From NCBI GenBank assembly GCA_900208305.1, contig OAPG01000003.1:992001-1056000 (forward strand): 64,000 nt of DNA. The letters run 5' to 3'. The position numbers and the translations under genes are program-made. The notes beneath the pieces are model-generated. The model saw only the letters and a program-made list of their open reading frames with translations. It made no database searches and was not told the origin of the DNA. The stretch comes from Melanopsichium pennsylvanicum. Taxonomy: Eukaryota > Basidiomycota > Ustilaginomycetes > Ustilaginales. This document shows, piece after piece, positions 9,071-19,896 of the stretch. Positions within the stretch are counted from its first letter, which is position 1. Each line of letters begins with the position of its first letter.

Positions 9071-10345
9071 CTAGCCCAAGTCGTCTGGGCGGCTCCGTTT
9101 ATTGGAGCCGCCTCTGATCCTTCTTGACCCGCCGCGATGGACGTTCTCCAAGTGCCTCTGCATATCATGCTTCCGGGCGAATGCCTTGCCGCAGTCCTCG
9201 TCGGGGCAGGTGAAAGGGCGAGCGCGGGTCTCTGGGTCCTGGTGAGTAATTCTGTGAGTGCTGAGGTTGAAAGCGCGGTTGAACCACTTGCCGCAATCTT
9301 GGCACTGCCAACGCTTGATGTGGGAGACAGGGTCGATGTAGGTGGGAGCTGGGCTTGCGGAAGCGGAAGCTGCGGCCTTGGTGGGCGAGGCTCCACGCTC
9401 TCGATTGGCGCGCGATGAACGGATGGGTCCAGCCTGGGAGATCACTTGCTGCTCATCGACGTCAACGACAGCCTCTCGAGGGAGGGTCTTCTTAGCCGAC
9501 TCGGCGGGGTTGTGTCCGAAAGCGTTGGCAAGGGTGCTGAGCACTGCGGACTTGGTGTCTTGGTCGCCAAAGTAAGGCTTGAGATCTTGAGTGGACCACA
9601 CGTCGTGCTCGTACTTGGGTTCGAGCTTCACGAGCTCCGACTCTGTCTTGAAGGCGGCTTCGAGGGTAGAATGCGACTCGCAGGTGTCCTCTTCGATCTT
9701 TACCTGGCTCCGGAAAGGCACGACGGTGGACTGGCTGGCGCCCAAATCAGACTGGGTAAATTGCGAGTCTTGGTGTTCGGACTCGAGCTTGACGTTTTCG
9801 AGGTTGTAGGCGATGTTGCTCGTGATGTTATCTGCGTGAGCGTCGGTAGAATCGTCGTAAAGTTGATCGGGGAAGAGAGGAAAGTTGTTGTCCGCCTCAA
9901 ACTCAAAAGCGGCATTATCGAACAGGGAAGGCGAGGTGAGAAAGTCGCGCTCCGAGTCGGGCGAGCCTACCGAGTCGCTGTAGCAGGTGTCGAAGGAGTT
10001 ACGGTTGGGAGGAGTGAGCGCGGACTCGTAAGGGGCTGGAGACTCGAGTGGGGCGATATGGTCCGACATATTAATAGAAGAGACGACTGAAACGCTCTGC
10101 AGCGTGGGTTTGACAGTGTCGAACGAGGATGGGTAATGATTTTGGGTCAAGTCGTCGACGATAGCACGGATGGGAGCGGTGGATGGGCTGAGAGAGGAGA
10201 GCGAAGACCAGTCGCTTCCTAAGAGGAATTTTTGAAGCTCGTCGATGCGGTCGATGGCGTTGGATTCAATTGACTTTGTGTAGGTGTGAATGGAAGGTGG
10301 CGAACCATAAGGGGTGAGTGCGGAAGAAGAGAAGGTAAAAGACAT
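9071..10345 (-). CDS. C2H2 zinc-finger transcription factor
   Basis: This 424-residue protein has two adjacent C2H2 fingers near its C-terminus. Finger 1 (about residues 346-368) is C-x2-C-x12-H-x3-H ('CQDCGKWFNRAFNLSTHRITH'-like). Finger 2 (about 378-404) is C-x4-C-x12-H-x4-H ('CPDEDCGKAFARKHDMQRHLENVH'-like). They are joined by a longer than usual linker ('QDPETRARPFT'). The second finger, with 'GKAFARKHDMQRH', resembles fungal Crz1-like and related regulators, but the rest gives no match I can name. The N-terminal 300 residues are rich in Ser, Asp, Glu and Pro and may be an activation region. The basic tail 'RRIRGGSNKRSRPDD' looks like a nuclear localisation signal. A DNA-binding transcription regulator is secure. 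Its targets are unknown. Confidence 0.88.
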   Translation of the reverse strand: MSFTFSSSALTPYGSPPSIHTYTKSIESNAIDRIDELQKFLLGSDWSSLSSLSPSTAPIRAIVDDLTQNHYPSSFDTVKPTLQSVSVVSSINMSDHIAPLESPAPYESALTPPNRNSFDTCYSDSVGSPDSERDFLTSPSLFDNAAFEFEADNNFPLFPDQLYDDSTDAHADNITSNIAYNLENVKLESEHQDSQFTQSDLGASQSTVVPFRSQVKIEEDTCESHSTLEAAFKTESELVKLEPKYEHDVWSTQDLKPYFGDQDTKSAVLSTLANAFGHNPAESAKKTLPREAVVDVDEQQVISQAGPIRSSRANRERGASPTKAAASASASPAPTYIDPVSHIKRWQCQDCGKWFNRAFNLSTHRITHQDPETRARPFTCPDEDCGKAFARKHDMQRHLENVHRGGSRRIRGGSNKRSRPDDLG

Positions 10346-13105
10346 GGATGCGATCGGTGTAGACGACGAATGGGCTGATGGGGGATACGACGTTGTGAGG
10401 TGAAGGTGTGAAGGTGGCGTGATGATAAGGATGATGATGTTGTAATCGAGCGATGTGAAGTTAGCAATGGGCGTAGTAATGGTAATGTTGGCGGATAAAG
10501 AGATGATGATGGTAAAGGAGAAGGGTGAAAGAGATGACAGTCAACGTGAGTATCTAGACGTTTTGGTTGAAAAAGTGTGATGCAAACGAGGTAAAAGGGC
10601 GAACCAGTATGAGTGGGAGGGCAGCTTGAAAGTCGGTGGGTCCGACTGTATATGCTTGGGTGGCGTTAATTCCGAGAGGCCCATTTTTTCTCCACAAACT
10701 AATTTACGAAAAAGCAGCACCAGAAGCAGCACCAGAAGCAGCAGCGAGTGGAGGCCTCGACGAGAATAAAATTAAAGTTTTCAAGAATCAAATCAATCAG
10801 GGTCCTCTTCTAGGGACTGTCAGGGTCTCGCCTACAGTCACAGAGTTGAATACTGTACAGAAATTCACAGTAAATCACAATTTTAAACTAGATTTACTGT
10901 AAATTTTACCGTACACTTTATACGCGATGCGCTATCACGCAAACTTGCGCAAATTTGCAGAACATCGTACTGTATATTTAATGTACCCTAGCTCGACCTA
11001 CTCACACTCGCACGCCCAGTCACCACTCACACTTGTTTCCAGTGTAAATGCATCGCTCGCAGCTCATGTTGTGTTTCACTCGGAGCAATACTTGATATGC
11101 ACGTTTGTGAAACGAAAATCGTATCGCAACATCAAGCAAGCCAAACCTGGTTCCTGGTTCATGCTGTCATCGTGAGCCCACAGGTTTCCGGCTAATCGGC
11201 CAAGATGACTCAAACCGACGAGGAGTCATACACAAGGACGCGTCGACGTAGCCGACAAATAAGATATACTTGTAATTTACAGCACAGTGGATTGTACAAG
11301 GATTTCGGGTCTCGAATGATCTTTCCACGTCGCTGTGTCACAAAGGGATCGTTTCTGACGAAATCAATAAAGCAAGCTCTACATTTCAACCGTCTTACGA
11401 CATTCTCGATTTTGGTGTGCAATACCAGAAGAGCCTCTTATGAGGTTTGGATATACAATTGTTGAGGCGGGAGCGACAAGGCCCTGAACAGGCTGTGAAA
11501 AAGTAAAGCTTCCATCGCCGACGGTCGAGTTCCTTTTCGCCACACGATTTGTTTCCCTTCACACAAAGGGAAAGAAAAAAAATAAAGAGGCGAACTATGA
11601 CACACCATAAGAAGAAATCAAGTCGCGTCGTGCTTACTAACCAAACAGCCGTCACGACCGACAGGTGCAATGTCAGACCGCTAAACGCGATTTCTTTCCC
11701 TTTCTCCTGCAGGGTTTTGAGACGCATTTCCAAAGTAGAGCGAGCGCCAACTCCATGGACACAAGGCTTCCCACCACAGCTGGCGCGTTACCCATCGCCT
11801 CTGACAGATGACTCGACTCGTTTGCCCTCGCGTGAAAACAAATGAATAATATAGAGCCTTCCATCCTCTACCTCTCAAAGTCTTGTCGCATATCAAGACA
11901 GCATCTAGAGTTGGTCGCTGTCTTTGGACTCTGCAAGCGTACCGCTAAGAGGCACCAGACTACAGTGTGACTAGACAAAGGGGATCACAAAGTAGTAACC
12001 GCGGAAAGCAAAGTGCTCAGCTCAGCAAAACGTTGTTCTTATCTGATTTGTGTCCACCTCCCTCCCCATCGACCAGGCCAGTTTCAGATCGCTCTTCGCT
12101 AAAGCACAGCCTTTGTGACTCGACCTTCCACATCCCAGCATCGGCTCTTCCTCCTCCGCATCGGTTTTGTTCACGCTTCAACTGCATTCAATACCTCTTC
12201 GCTAGCCATACTCAAGTACCGAGTCCCGTGTCTCTTAGTCTGACGCTTCCTTTTCATTCTTGCACCAGATGACGCGGCCCCAGCGTTGCATGTATGGCCC
12301 GGGCCCAAGCGCAAGGTGATCGTTTCGTCTTATCGTTGTTGTTGTTATTGTGTTCGTTTCCTTGCTTGGCACGCCCAAGTTAGGTTCTATCCCGATCTCT
12401 TGTCTATATTGAAACGTTCAGCTGCTGCCATCCAAGCCGCCATAAAATGACAGCCGCTCATGTCAGTGAAGTTTGTCGGCCAAAATTATCTCTCTAACAT
12501 CTCGCATCTATCGGTGGAAGCTCTTGAGCGCCGTGACGTAGAGGAGCTGCACAACGGTGAAGCGGTTATGTTGCATATTCTTCAACTCGAGTTATCGGGT
12601 TCCTGAAACGTCCACGTCGGCGACTAGATGTCCCCACCTAAGCACCTGACGGATACAAGCAGACTCTCCGATGCATCGTGTGACGCTCTGCCATCAAGTT
12701 CCAAAGTTCTCGTAGTCATTCCGACATGCCTGCTTTACAAGCTCTGCCGTTGCTTCTCAGAAGCATCCATTTATACAGTACAATCTCACACTCGTAACTT
12801 TGCATCATTCATCCTATGCTTTTCTTGATCGACTAAAGTTAGCAAGGTAGCAAGCAGCCGTCTCAGTCGGTGCACGTGCATGTCGAAAATCGGCGTTTTT
12901 TAAGGGTCGCGAGATCGGCAGCAAATTCGAAGATCTTGTTGCACAGTACGATGTAATTTTCACCTTCTCATCCTCTCATATGTCATATCTTCGAGCCTCC
13001 ACAGGTCGTTCACCTTAACGTATTGACTCAAGCCATCTCAAAGCAAATAACAGCACCACACCACCGCACTCACCGACAACAACAAGAATCAATCACCCTC
13101 GGTGT
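10346..13105. other. Divergent intergenic region, 2.8 kb, with a TAC(A/T)GTA cluster and hairpin
   Basis: This is the upstream region shared by the zinc-finger gene (-) and the bisphosphate nucleotidase gene (+). An AT-rich block at 10850-10980 carries three TACTGTA motifs and a 10-bp inverted repeat. Another motif is at 12774. Purine-rich simple sequence (agcagcacc units) lies at about 10710-10745. No coding region is convincing. Confidence 0.5.
10867..10900. repeat. 10-bp inverted repeat (hairpin) in an AT-rich block
   Basis: Arms ACAGTAAATC (10867-10876) and GATTTACTGT (10891-10900) are exact reverse complements around a 14-base AT-rich loop. The right arm overlaps the TACTGTA motif at 10895. 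It lies 0.5 kb upstream of the zinc-finger gene start. Confidence 0.75.
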
Positions 13106-14335
13106 ATGTCACTGATCTCGTCATCTATCGTCGGACGAATCTTACCGCAGCTTATTCCTAACGCTTTCAGACAAACACCCTTGTACCTACACTTGACCAT
13201 GTCTTCGTCATCGTCCACAAAATACGCTCTCGAGCGAGCAGTAGCCATCTCGGCCGTAGAACGTGCCTGTTCCCTCACCGACAAAGTCTTTCGCAACCTC
13301 GTCACCGCCGACACTGTGACCAAGAAGGACAAGTCACCCGTCACCGTCGGCGACTATTCGGCACAGGCCGTTGTCAACGCCATCCTCGGATCGCACTTCC
13401 CCGAAGACCCCATCGTCGGTGAAGAAGACTCCAAAGACCTCCAAAAGCCTGAATCAGAGTCGCTCCGCAAGCAAATCTTTGCTCTTGCCAACCAAGCGCT
13501 CAAGAACCCCGCACAGGAATGTCCTGCCGTTGCTGAAGCCGAGTCCAACGCTAACGCTCAAGCATGGGGCGAACGCGAGCTGACGGAGCAAGAGCTGCTC
13601 GCAGCTATCGACAGGGGCAGCGCACAGGGTGGTGCCAAGGGCCGATGCTGGGCGCTCGACCCCATCGACGGAACCAAGGGCTTCCTTCGCGGAGGTCAGT
13701 ACGCTGTTTGCCTTGCTTTCATGGTCGACGGAAAGGTGCAGGTTGGAGTCATGGGTTGCCCCAACCTTCCACACAACGCTACGTCTGAGAAACCCAAGGA
13801 AGGCGAGTTCGGTGCTGGCGAGAAGCGAAGCGACCTTGGTACCCTCTTCATCGCTGTGCGAGGCCAGGGAGCTTTCCAGCGACCTATTCAAGGAGGAAAG
13901 GAGGAAATTATTTCGATGCGACAGATCAGCTCGCTCTCGCAAGCATCCTTCTGCGAGTCGGTTGAGGCCGGTCACTCTTCGCACGGCACTAATGCCAGGA
14001 TCGCAGAGCTTCTTGGAATCACTGGCCCCTCGGTCAGGATGGACAGCCAGGCCAAGTATGCGTCCATCTCGAGAGGTGATGGCGACGTCTATTTGCGTCT
14101 GCCTGTTGGTGACGGAAGCTACCAGGAAAAGATCTGGGATCACGCTTCTGGATCTTTGCTGGTGGAAGAGGCGGGAGGTCGCGTGTCTGACATCAGCGGC
14201 AAGGATCTCAACTTTGCCGTTGGACGCACGCTTCGTGAGAACAAGGGCGTCGTTGCTTCGCGCAAAGAACTTCACGCCAAGGTCATCGAGGCTGTGCGAA
14301 AGGCGCTCGAGGAGGAGGGCCGTGGCCATCTCTAG
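13106..14335 (+). CDS. MET22: 3'(2'),5'-bisphosphate nucleotidase (Met22/Hal2)
   Basis: This lithium- and sodium-sensitive phosphatase hydrolyses 3'-phosphoadenosine 5'-phosphate to AMP. It removes a toxic by-product of sulfate assimilation and supports salt tolerance and methionine synthesis. The inositol-phosphatase fold motifs are all visible: metal-binding 'GEEDS' near residue 110, 'DPIDGTKGF' near 190 and 'WDHASGSLLVEEAGG' near 345. The longer frame from 13106 gives 409 residues. Family similarity begins just after the second in-frame ATG at 13199 ('MSSSSSTKYALERA'), which has a better context (ACCATGTC) and yields 378 residues, closer to the usual 350-360. I think 13199 is the more likely start. 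The extra 31 residues could otherwise be a targeting extension. An insertion at about residues 150-185 (Ala/Glu-rich) is longer than in yeast. No intron. Confidence 0.92.
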   Translation: MSLISSSIVGRILPQLIPNAFRQTPLYLHLTMSSSSSTKYALERAVAISAVERACSLTDKVFRNLVTADTVTKKDKSPVTVGDYSAQAVVNAILGSHFPEDPIVGEEDSKDLQKPESESLRKQIFALANQALKNPAQECPAVAEAESNANAQAWGERELTEQELLAAIDRGSAQGGAKGRCWALDPIDGTKGFLRGGQYAVCLAFMVDGKVQVGVMGCPNLPHNATSEKPKEGEFGAGEKRSDLGTLFIAVRGQGAFQRPIQGGKEEIISMRQISSLSQASFCESVEAGHSSHGTNARIAELLGITGPSVRMDSQAKYASISRGDGDVYLRLPVGDGSYQEKIWDHASGSLLVEEAGGRVSDISGKDLNFAVGRTLRENKGVVASRKELHAKVIEAVRKALEEEGRGHL

Positions 14336-16217
14336 AAAAGGGCAAGCAACCTCGTTGGGCCGGATTCAAATGGGAGACTCGACTTTTGCTGCTGCAGTGC
14401 TCACTTTTCACACCTTCTAGACCCAAAATCTCAATAGTCTTCCATGCTGCCTACCGTGCATGAGTTGTCGTGCTTCTAGACGCAGGGCTGGTAGATATCG
14501 AATGAACAGTGTGGATTTTCTCCTCGCCAGAGTAGTCTGGCACGCGTCTAGGATGCAAAGCAAACGGCTCCAACACCGAGCCGGATGCTTGGCATTGACA
14601 AGATTGCCACCTCGATTTAGATGCGTTCACATTGGCAAATCTGTGAACAATGGAGGTTGAAGTCTGCCCATCGGGGTCGTGAATACCGATGTGCAAAGAG
14701 ACTGCTGAACGCCATGCAAAGCACCTCCTTAGAGTTCAACGAAATTTTAGAGATGGGACTTGCAGGACGCGAGCCATGGAACAAAGCACACGTATCTCAC
14801 TCACTTTTTGCAAACATTTCGCGAGGAAATTCTTAGTACTAAAGGCAACATTCAAGAAACAGCGTTGGCATGGATATCACTTTCAAAGTTGACCTGTTGT
14901 CAGTGTACTAGGTGTGGTGGCTTCGAAAAGGTACGAGTGAGCTGGTACATTGTATACAATCGCACTGGCAAGTACATAGGTTGCACCATGAGGGGAATGC
15001 GTTTGTCGGAGAAACTTATCGAGGTTTTCAGAGTGAGGTAGGTAGCACGACGTGTGATTTCGAGACAGGCTCATGCACAAGGTGCAGCAGTCGTGTGCGT
15101 GCTGTCAAGGACAAAAAAATCAAGTTCCTCGTTAAAGTGCACCTTGCATACGGCATCTTGCATCTTGGGCCACACTTTCTCTCGACATTTGTACGCCGAA
15201 TGCCAAATCCAATCGAACCCGTCCACATTCCACTGTCTCGAACCGCTCAACTATACAGCTGGTGCTGCCGGCCACCGCTGAACCTCCGAAGCTTGACCCG
15301 GCAGGTTGCATCAAGCTTGTCTTGACATGTGGCTCCATCCATGCTGCCATGCTGCCCAAAGTCGCTTAACCTTGCCGTGCGAGCTGCTTACCCTGTTTTC
15401 CTTAGTTAGATCTTGATGTGGTATTAATCCAACTTCTTTGACCGCTATGAGACATGCTCAATGGGCTGCAAGCGCCGTGCCACGTCGTTGAAGCACACTT
15501 CTCGATCTCGTAGTAGCTGGACGATTCATGCAAAGACCCGGGCTGTTGGAAATCATTTTTTGGGCAGGCCAGTCTGACTCCACCGCCATCGAATCCTTGC
15601 CTCGATGCTGCGCAGGCTAAACCTTCACCACGCACCATACAGGATTCATTACTCCTTTCTCTCACGTTATCCAACCCAGTCCAAGATCTCACAGCTGCAG
15701 ACTCACATCCCATGAAAGGCCTGCGACGAACTAGTCAAACGTTCTCAATCAGTCGATACGATCGCCAACAACCCAATCAACACCGCTCTTGCGACCTGCG
15801 TCCACTACAAACACCAAGTCCCCGCATTGCGTCGTGTCCTGTCCTTCACGAATTGACATCCGCGTCCTGATAGATTGGGCTAGGCTGTCGATTCATTCCC
15901 GGAGCTCAGACCCCGCCTTTCCAATCGCACGCCTCCAACAATTGCGTTCAGCAATTCGGCAGTAGCGATGGCGATCTGAGCGCTTTCTCGCACATCGTCT
16001 GCCCACAGTCAACGAGCTGCTTCTCGCCGCCATCTCATTCAATCGACGTCTCCAGCCGCTTTCATTGCCATTCTGCAGCATCTGCACCAATCTTGACACC
16101 GTCATTCACAGTCGGAATCCACTCGCACGTTCTTCTGCCGCAATCGATATTACCCATATACGATTCAAACAGCAGAAAAGCTACTCTTGAATAGCTCCAT
16201 GGGAACGCCTTGGCAAC
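14336..16217. other. Intergenic region upstream of the LIM gene, 1.9 kb
   Basis: This holds the 3' flank of the nucleotidase gene and the promoter and leader of the LIM-domain gene. Short open frames on both strands have no recognisable content. I see no RNA gene. Confidence 0.5.
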
Positions 16218-18614
16218 ATGGTAATGTACCACTCTGCTGGCTCTACGACCGTCGAATCAGACAATCTCGCCGGCTTCGGTGCCAGAAGATTCATGCAAGA
16301 CATGTATCAACAGAACAACCATTACCAGCGTGGCCACAATGATTACACTCATCACGTAAGGCAGCCATCAGACCATGTTGCACACGGCTTGCAGTATGAC
16401 CAACGCTACCAAGATCGGCATTACCATCAGAGCCGCTCGCGTATTCAGGATCATCAGCAGTACCACCAAACAAAGCAGCAGACTGTTGTCTCGGAAGCAG
16501 CGGCTGTCGCTAATACATCCGCTCCATACGCAGGCACTCATTTGAAATCCGTCGGGGGATTCGACAGCTGCGATTCGGCCGCGACGGAATCAAAAGCAGG
16601 TCTAGAGTTTACAAGGAATGGCGACAGTCCGTATTTGCGAAATGAGCCTCTCAAACCCTTTGGAGCCTTCGACAATAGTCGCAGCGTCATGCCAAACAAC
16701 AAATTCGTTGACCGTGCCACCATCTACGACGACGATTATGAGGAGTCGGTCCATATCGCTACCAGTGACACGATGCCTCGCCTCTCATCCCCTGCATCAG
16801 CTACACTGGGCAATGCGTCGACGGATGCATCTTTAACGATTGTCAGGGCGACGGTGCTCGAACCGGGTCTGCCGAAAGCCAAATGTGCCGACTGCGGAGA
16901 GAAGCTGGACTTCGAAGAGCTAGCCAATCACTCGTGTCAACCTGCAGGTGTATCCAAGCCACCTTTGCTCACGATCCAGGTCCCACCTTCATCGAGCAGC
17001 TCGACGCTTTCATCCACCTCGACATCACCTGCCTGCACAAGTCCACGCTTGCCATTCTTTGATAGGTACGACACTCTGATCAATGAGACGGGGCCTTTGA
17101 GTCCTGCGCTCTTGGGAACGGTCATGCCTGCAGGAAGCACTCAAGCTCATGAAGACGACGAAACACCCAAAGCGCATGCTGTAAGAATTATGGGTGTTCA
17201 AGCGGCGGTCAAAGTGTCTCACATCAAGTCAACAACCCAGACCGACTCTGTCCACGCAGGATCGCAGAGAGTCCCGCTGCCAACTCAAGCACCTGCGATA
17301 CAGCGTTCGGTGAGCGATACGGAAGCCGGGGCAGCAGCAGCTAGGCGCAAAATGATTGAAGATCAGAGGGCAGCCAAGAGGAAAGAGAACATGGCTTCGC
17401 CCTTGCCAAGAGCCGCGACATCACCGTGTCTGGCCAAACAAAGCGTCACTCGTGATGACAGGAGAAAAGAAACATCGAGACAAAAAGCGTCGAGCTCCCC
17501 TATCAAGCGGAACTGTGCGCTACCGGGCATTGAGGCCCAACATGCCAAGACAGGGTCATCTTCGTCGAGTTTATCGACCGGCACCGACTCATCTGAGCGT
17601 ATGGGCCTGTCTAGCGGGCTCTCTTTCGGCAGCAGAGCTGGTGGGTCTTTGGCATCCAAAATCACGCCAAGCTCGAGCTATGAACGTATCGACGATGGGG
17701 TCGATGGACACCACACGACACCAATCAAGGATTCGGGTAGTGCTCTGTTTTCAAAGCAGTCTCGCGAACGCGGAGGTGTCGATCTGAGCGGCATCGAAGA
17801 GATGATGAAAGGTTTGACAGCAAGCCTCGAGTCGTCGCAGCGAAATTTTATGGATGCGCCGCGCAAGTCGAGCAACAGCCATGAAGCGAATTTGGTCACA
17901 GCTCAGCGTCCAAGATCGGCAACCTCTGTCAACAAGACGCACCGAGAACGTTTCTTGGAGCTCGAGTTGGAGCGTCTGCGCGACAAAGAACGAACGAGGC
18001 AGCTTCAGGCTCTTCGACTCAAGGAGAAGAAGAGAAAGGAGCGAGCAGCCAAGCGATGCTGCATTTGCGACTGCTCATTGTCGTCGAGTCGTACGCCGTT
18101 TGTCGAGCGTGATGGCAAGCTGCTGTGCGCTCGCGACTGGAAGGAGCTCTACCTGCCAAAGTGCCGCAAGTGCAACCTCACCGTAGAGAAAGGTGCGGTC
18201 AAGTCGTCAGACGGTGCTCTGCGTGGTGTTTTTCATCGTAGCTGCTTCTCTTGCGCAGCGTGCGAAGCGCCATTTTCCGATGGAAGCTTTTACGTGTATA
18301 ACCACCAACCGTACTGTGCGAGGCACTACCACCGGTTGAACGGAAGCTTGTGCCGCGAGTGCCAGAATGGCATCGAGGGCGATTGCCGTCAAACCGAGAC
18401 AGGCGATCGTTTCCATCCGCATTGCTTCAGCTGCCAGTACAGCTCCAAGAATGGGTCGTGTCGAGAAGCATTGGCCGATTATTATGTGGTTGGTGGCCAG
18501 CGCCTGTGCGAACGTCACGCAGACAAGGTAAGTCGTCGATTGTCCAAAGCAGGTCAGAAGCAGCTCGACTTGAGAGCTCAGAAACGCATGACCATGCTTC
18601 ACACTCTAAGATAG
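16218..18614 (+). CDS. PXL1: Paxillin-like LIM domain protein
   Basis: The protein has 798 residues: a long Ser/Gln/His-rich disordered N-terminus and a C-terminal LIM block. Fungal proteins of this type (yeast and fission-yeast Pxl1) act at polarity sites and the contractile ring with Rho GTPases. A small zinc-knuckle-like motif C-x2-C...H-x-C lies at about residues 219-235 ('CADCGEKLDFEELANHSC'). A basic helical segment (about 577-612, 'RFLELELERLRDKERTRQ') precedes the LIM region. LIM 1 (about 614-640) is degenerate: it has C-x2-C and the final C-x2-D but lacks the middle H-x2-C-x2-C-x2-C module. LIM 2 (about 652-706) is complete. LIM 3 (about 714-770) is complete except for an insertion between its zinc ligands ('CFSCQYSSKNGSC'). 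There is no RhoGAP domain, which argues against Rga/Lrg1. The ATG at 16218 is followed by a second at 16224. Confidence 0.85.
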   Translation: MVMYHSAGSTTVESDNLAGFGARRFMQDMYQQNNHYQRGHNDYTHHVRQPSDHVAHGLQYDQRYQDRHYHQSRSRIQDHQQYHQTKQQTVVSEAAAVANTSAPYAGTHLKSVGGFDSCDSAATESKAGLEFTRNGDSPYLRNEPLKPFGAFDNSRSVMPNNKFVDRATIYDDDYEESVHIATSDTMPRLSSPASATLGNASTDASLTIVRATVLEPGLPKAKCADCGEKLDFEELANHSCQPAGVSKPPLLTIQVPPSSSSSTLSSTSTSPACTSPRLPFFDRYDTLINETGPLSPALLGTVMPAGSTQAHEDDETPKAHAVRIMGVQAAVKVSHIKSTTQTDSVHAGSQRVPLPTQAPAIQRSVSDTEAGAAAARRKMIEDQRAAKRKENMASPLPRAATSPCLAKQSVTRDDRRKETSRQKASSSPIKRNCALPGIEAQHAKTGSSSSSLSTGTDSSERMGLSSGLSFGSRAGGSLASKITPSSSYERIDDGVDGHHTTPIKDSGSALFSKQSRERGGVDLSGIEEMMKGLTASLESSQRNFMDAPRKSSNSHEANLVTAQRPRSATSVNKTHRERFLELELERLRDKERTRQLQALRLKEKKRKERAAKRCCICDCSLSSSRTPFVERDGKLLCARDWKELYLPKCRKCNLTVEKGAVKSSDGALRGVFHRSCFSCAACEAPFSDGSFYVYNHQPYCARHYHRLNGSLCRECQNGIEGDCRQTETGDRFHPHCFSCQYSSKNGSCREALADYYVVGGQRLCERHADKVSRRLSKAGQKQLDLRAQKRMTMLHTLR

Positions 18615-19896
18615 GACCCCTCACTACACATATAACCATAGATACCCCAGCATCTGCTCATCTGGGCGATGATGAGCCGCACTAAAGGCAAATTCCACAA
18701 TTTTTTTTTGAGGCCGATCTTGTTTGTGCAGCTCGGAATTAGGCAAGGCTTCCTCTTGAATGGTCAAGAAGGGCTCTGAGCGACTTGTTCCATCATTAGC
18801 AAGGATCGTAGTGAAGAGTGAGAGCAGTCAGTTGTCAGGAACAACGTGCCCACAAGCTGAATCTAATTGCTTTGTAGTGAATATTTGGGGCAAATGCAAC
18901 AGCGTTGAGACGGCAGAGTGAGCTTGGAACGCGACTCCTCATCACACGCACGTCTCCCTTAGACCCCTTTCCCTTGCATTAACCTGAGTCGTCCAAGTGC
19001 CGGTACCGTAAATTTACTCTACTGTACATACATTGCTGTACAGTGCACTTTTTGCTATTGGCGTACCAAGTCAAACGTAATCTGTTGCTTTCTTCCATCC
19101 GTGTCTTCCCATCTCTCTCTTTAAACCTTTCTTTTCTTCCTCATCGACTTTGATCCTCGTGGTGTCTATTCGCATCACCTGTATCGTACTTGAACTACCA
19201 GCTCCATCATCCATGACGTTCGCCTGATCTTTTCACTCGTTCATCTCGGACCGTGTCTCTCCATCATTTCATTCGCACAAGTGCATGTTTCTATCCTCTT
19301 TCGCCTGGACTTCGTCAACTTGCCCACGATCTCACCCTCTCACCCTCTCTTACAACGACTACTCCCGATCAGCTCGTTGCCTTGGCCAATCGCTGGACTC
19401 CAGGCCCCTGTAACACATCCTCCACGTTGCATTTGGGCTACAACCTCCAACATCTCTGCTCATCTTGACGTCTCCGCTTTCGTGTGCAACTCGCACCCTC
19501 GTCTCTGCAGAGAGCACGCATACATTGAGCCAGCCTTGATGCAGCTCAAGTCCGCCTGCATTGCAACTGCAACTTCTAGCTTCCGAAGCGACACCAAACA
19601 TCCCATTGAGGGAGTGCAATTCTCCGACTTCGCCAACAACCTGTAGTCCACTTCTGCTTTGGATCAGCTCGACGACTTTCGCTCCATCAACTCAGCCCGG
19701 CTACACATGAGTGTTGCGCCCTGTAAAGCAGTGAAGGCGATATAAGGTTTATAGGCGGTGCGGATCGGACCAGGTCGTTTCGGTGCTTGCGAACCATCGC
19801 CACGTTCCGCTCCGTGCATCTCATCTCTTGTCTGCGCAGGAGGCGGATGCATCTGCAGTGCACCTCTTCAATTTTCCGCTAGGTCGCTTGCGCACC
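18615..19896. other. Upstream region of bck1, 1.3 kb
   Basis: This lies between two plus-strand genes. It includes a short AT-rich element at 19000-19045 with TACTGTACATAC and CTGTACAG, then a pyrimidine-rich leader. An open frame continues upstream of the bck1 ATG to 19783, but it contains no ATG there. Confidence 0.5.

Noticed and set aside
13454..14329. 291-codon open frame antisense to the bisphosphate nucleotidase gene
   Set aside because: It is a shadow produced by the GC-rich codon bias of the real gene; the sequence shows no domain and the sense strand has all catalytic motifs.
15225..15260. GGTTCGAGAC on the minus strand, resembling a tRNA B box
   Set aside because: No matching T-arm stem, no A box at the right distance and no acceptor stem.
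18529..18553. GTAAGT...CAG pair inside the LIM gene resembling an intron
   Set aside because: The interval would be only 25 bases, too short for splicing, and the frame is open through it.
19783..19896. Upstream in-frame extension of bck1
   Set aside because: The extension begins with GTG and contains no ATG; the first ATG at 19897 has a good context.
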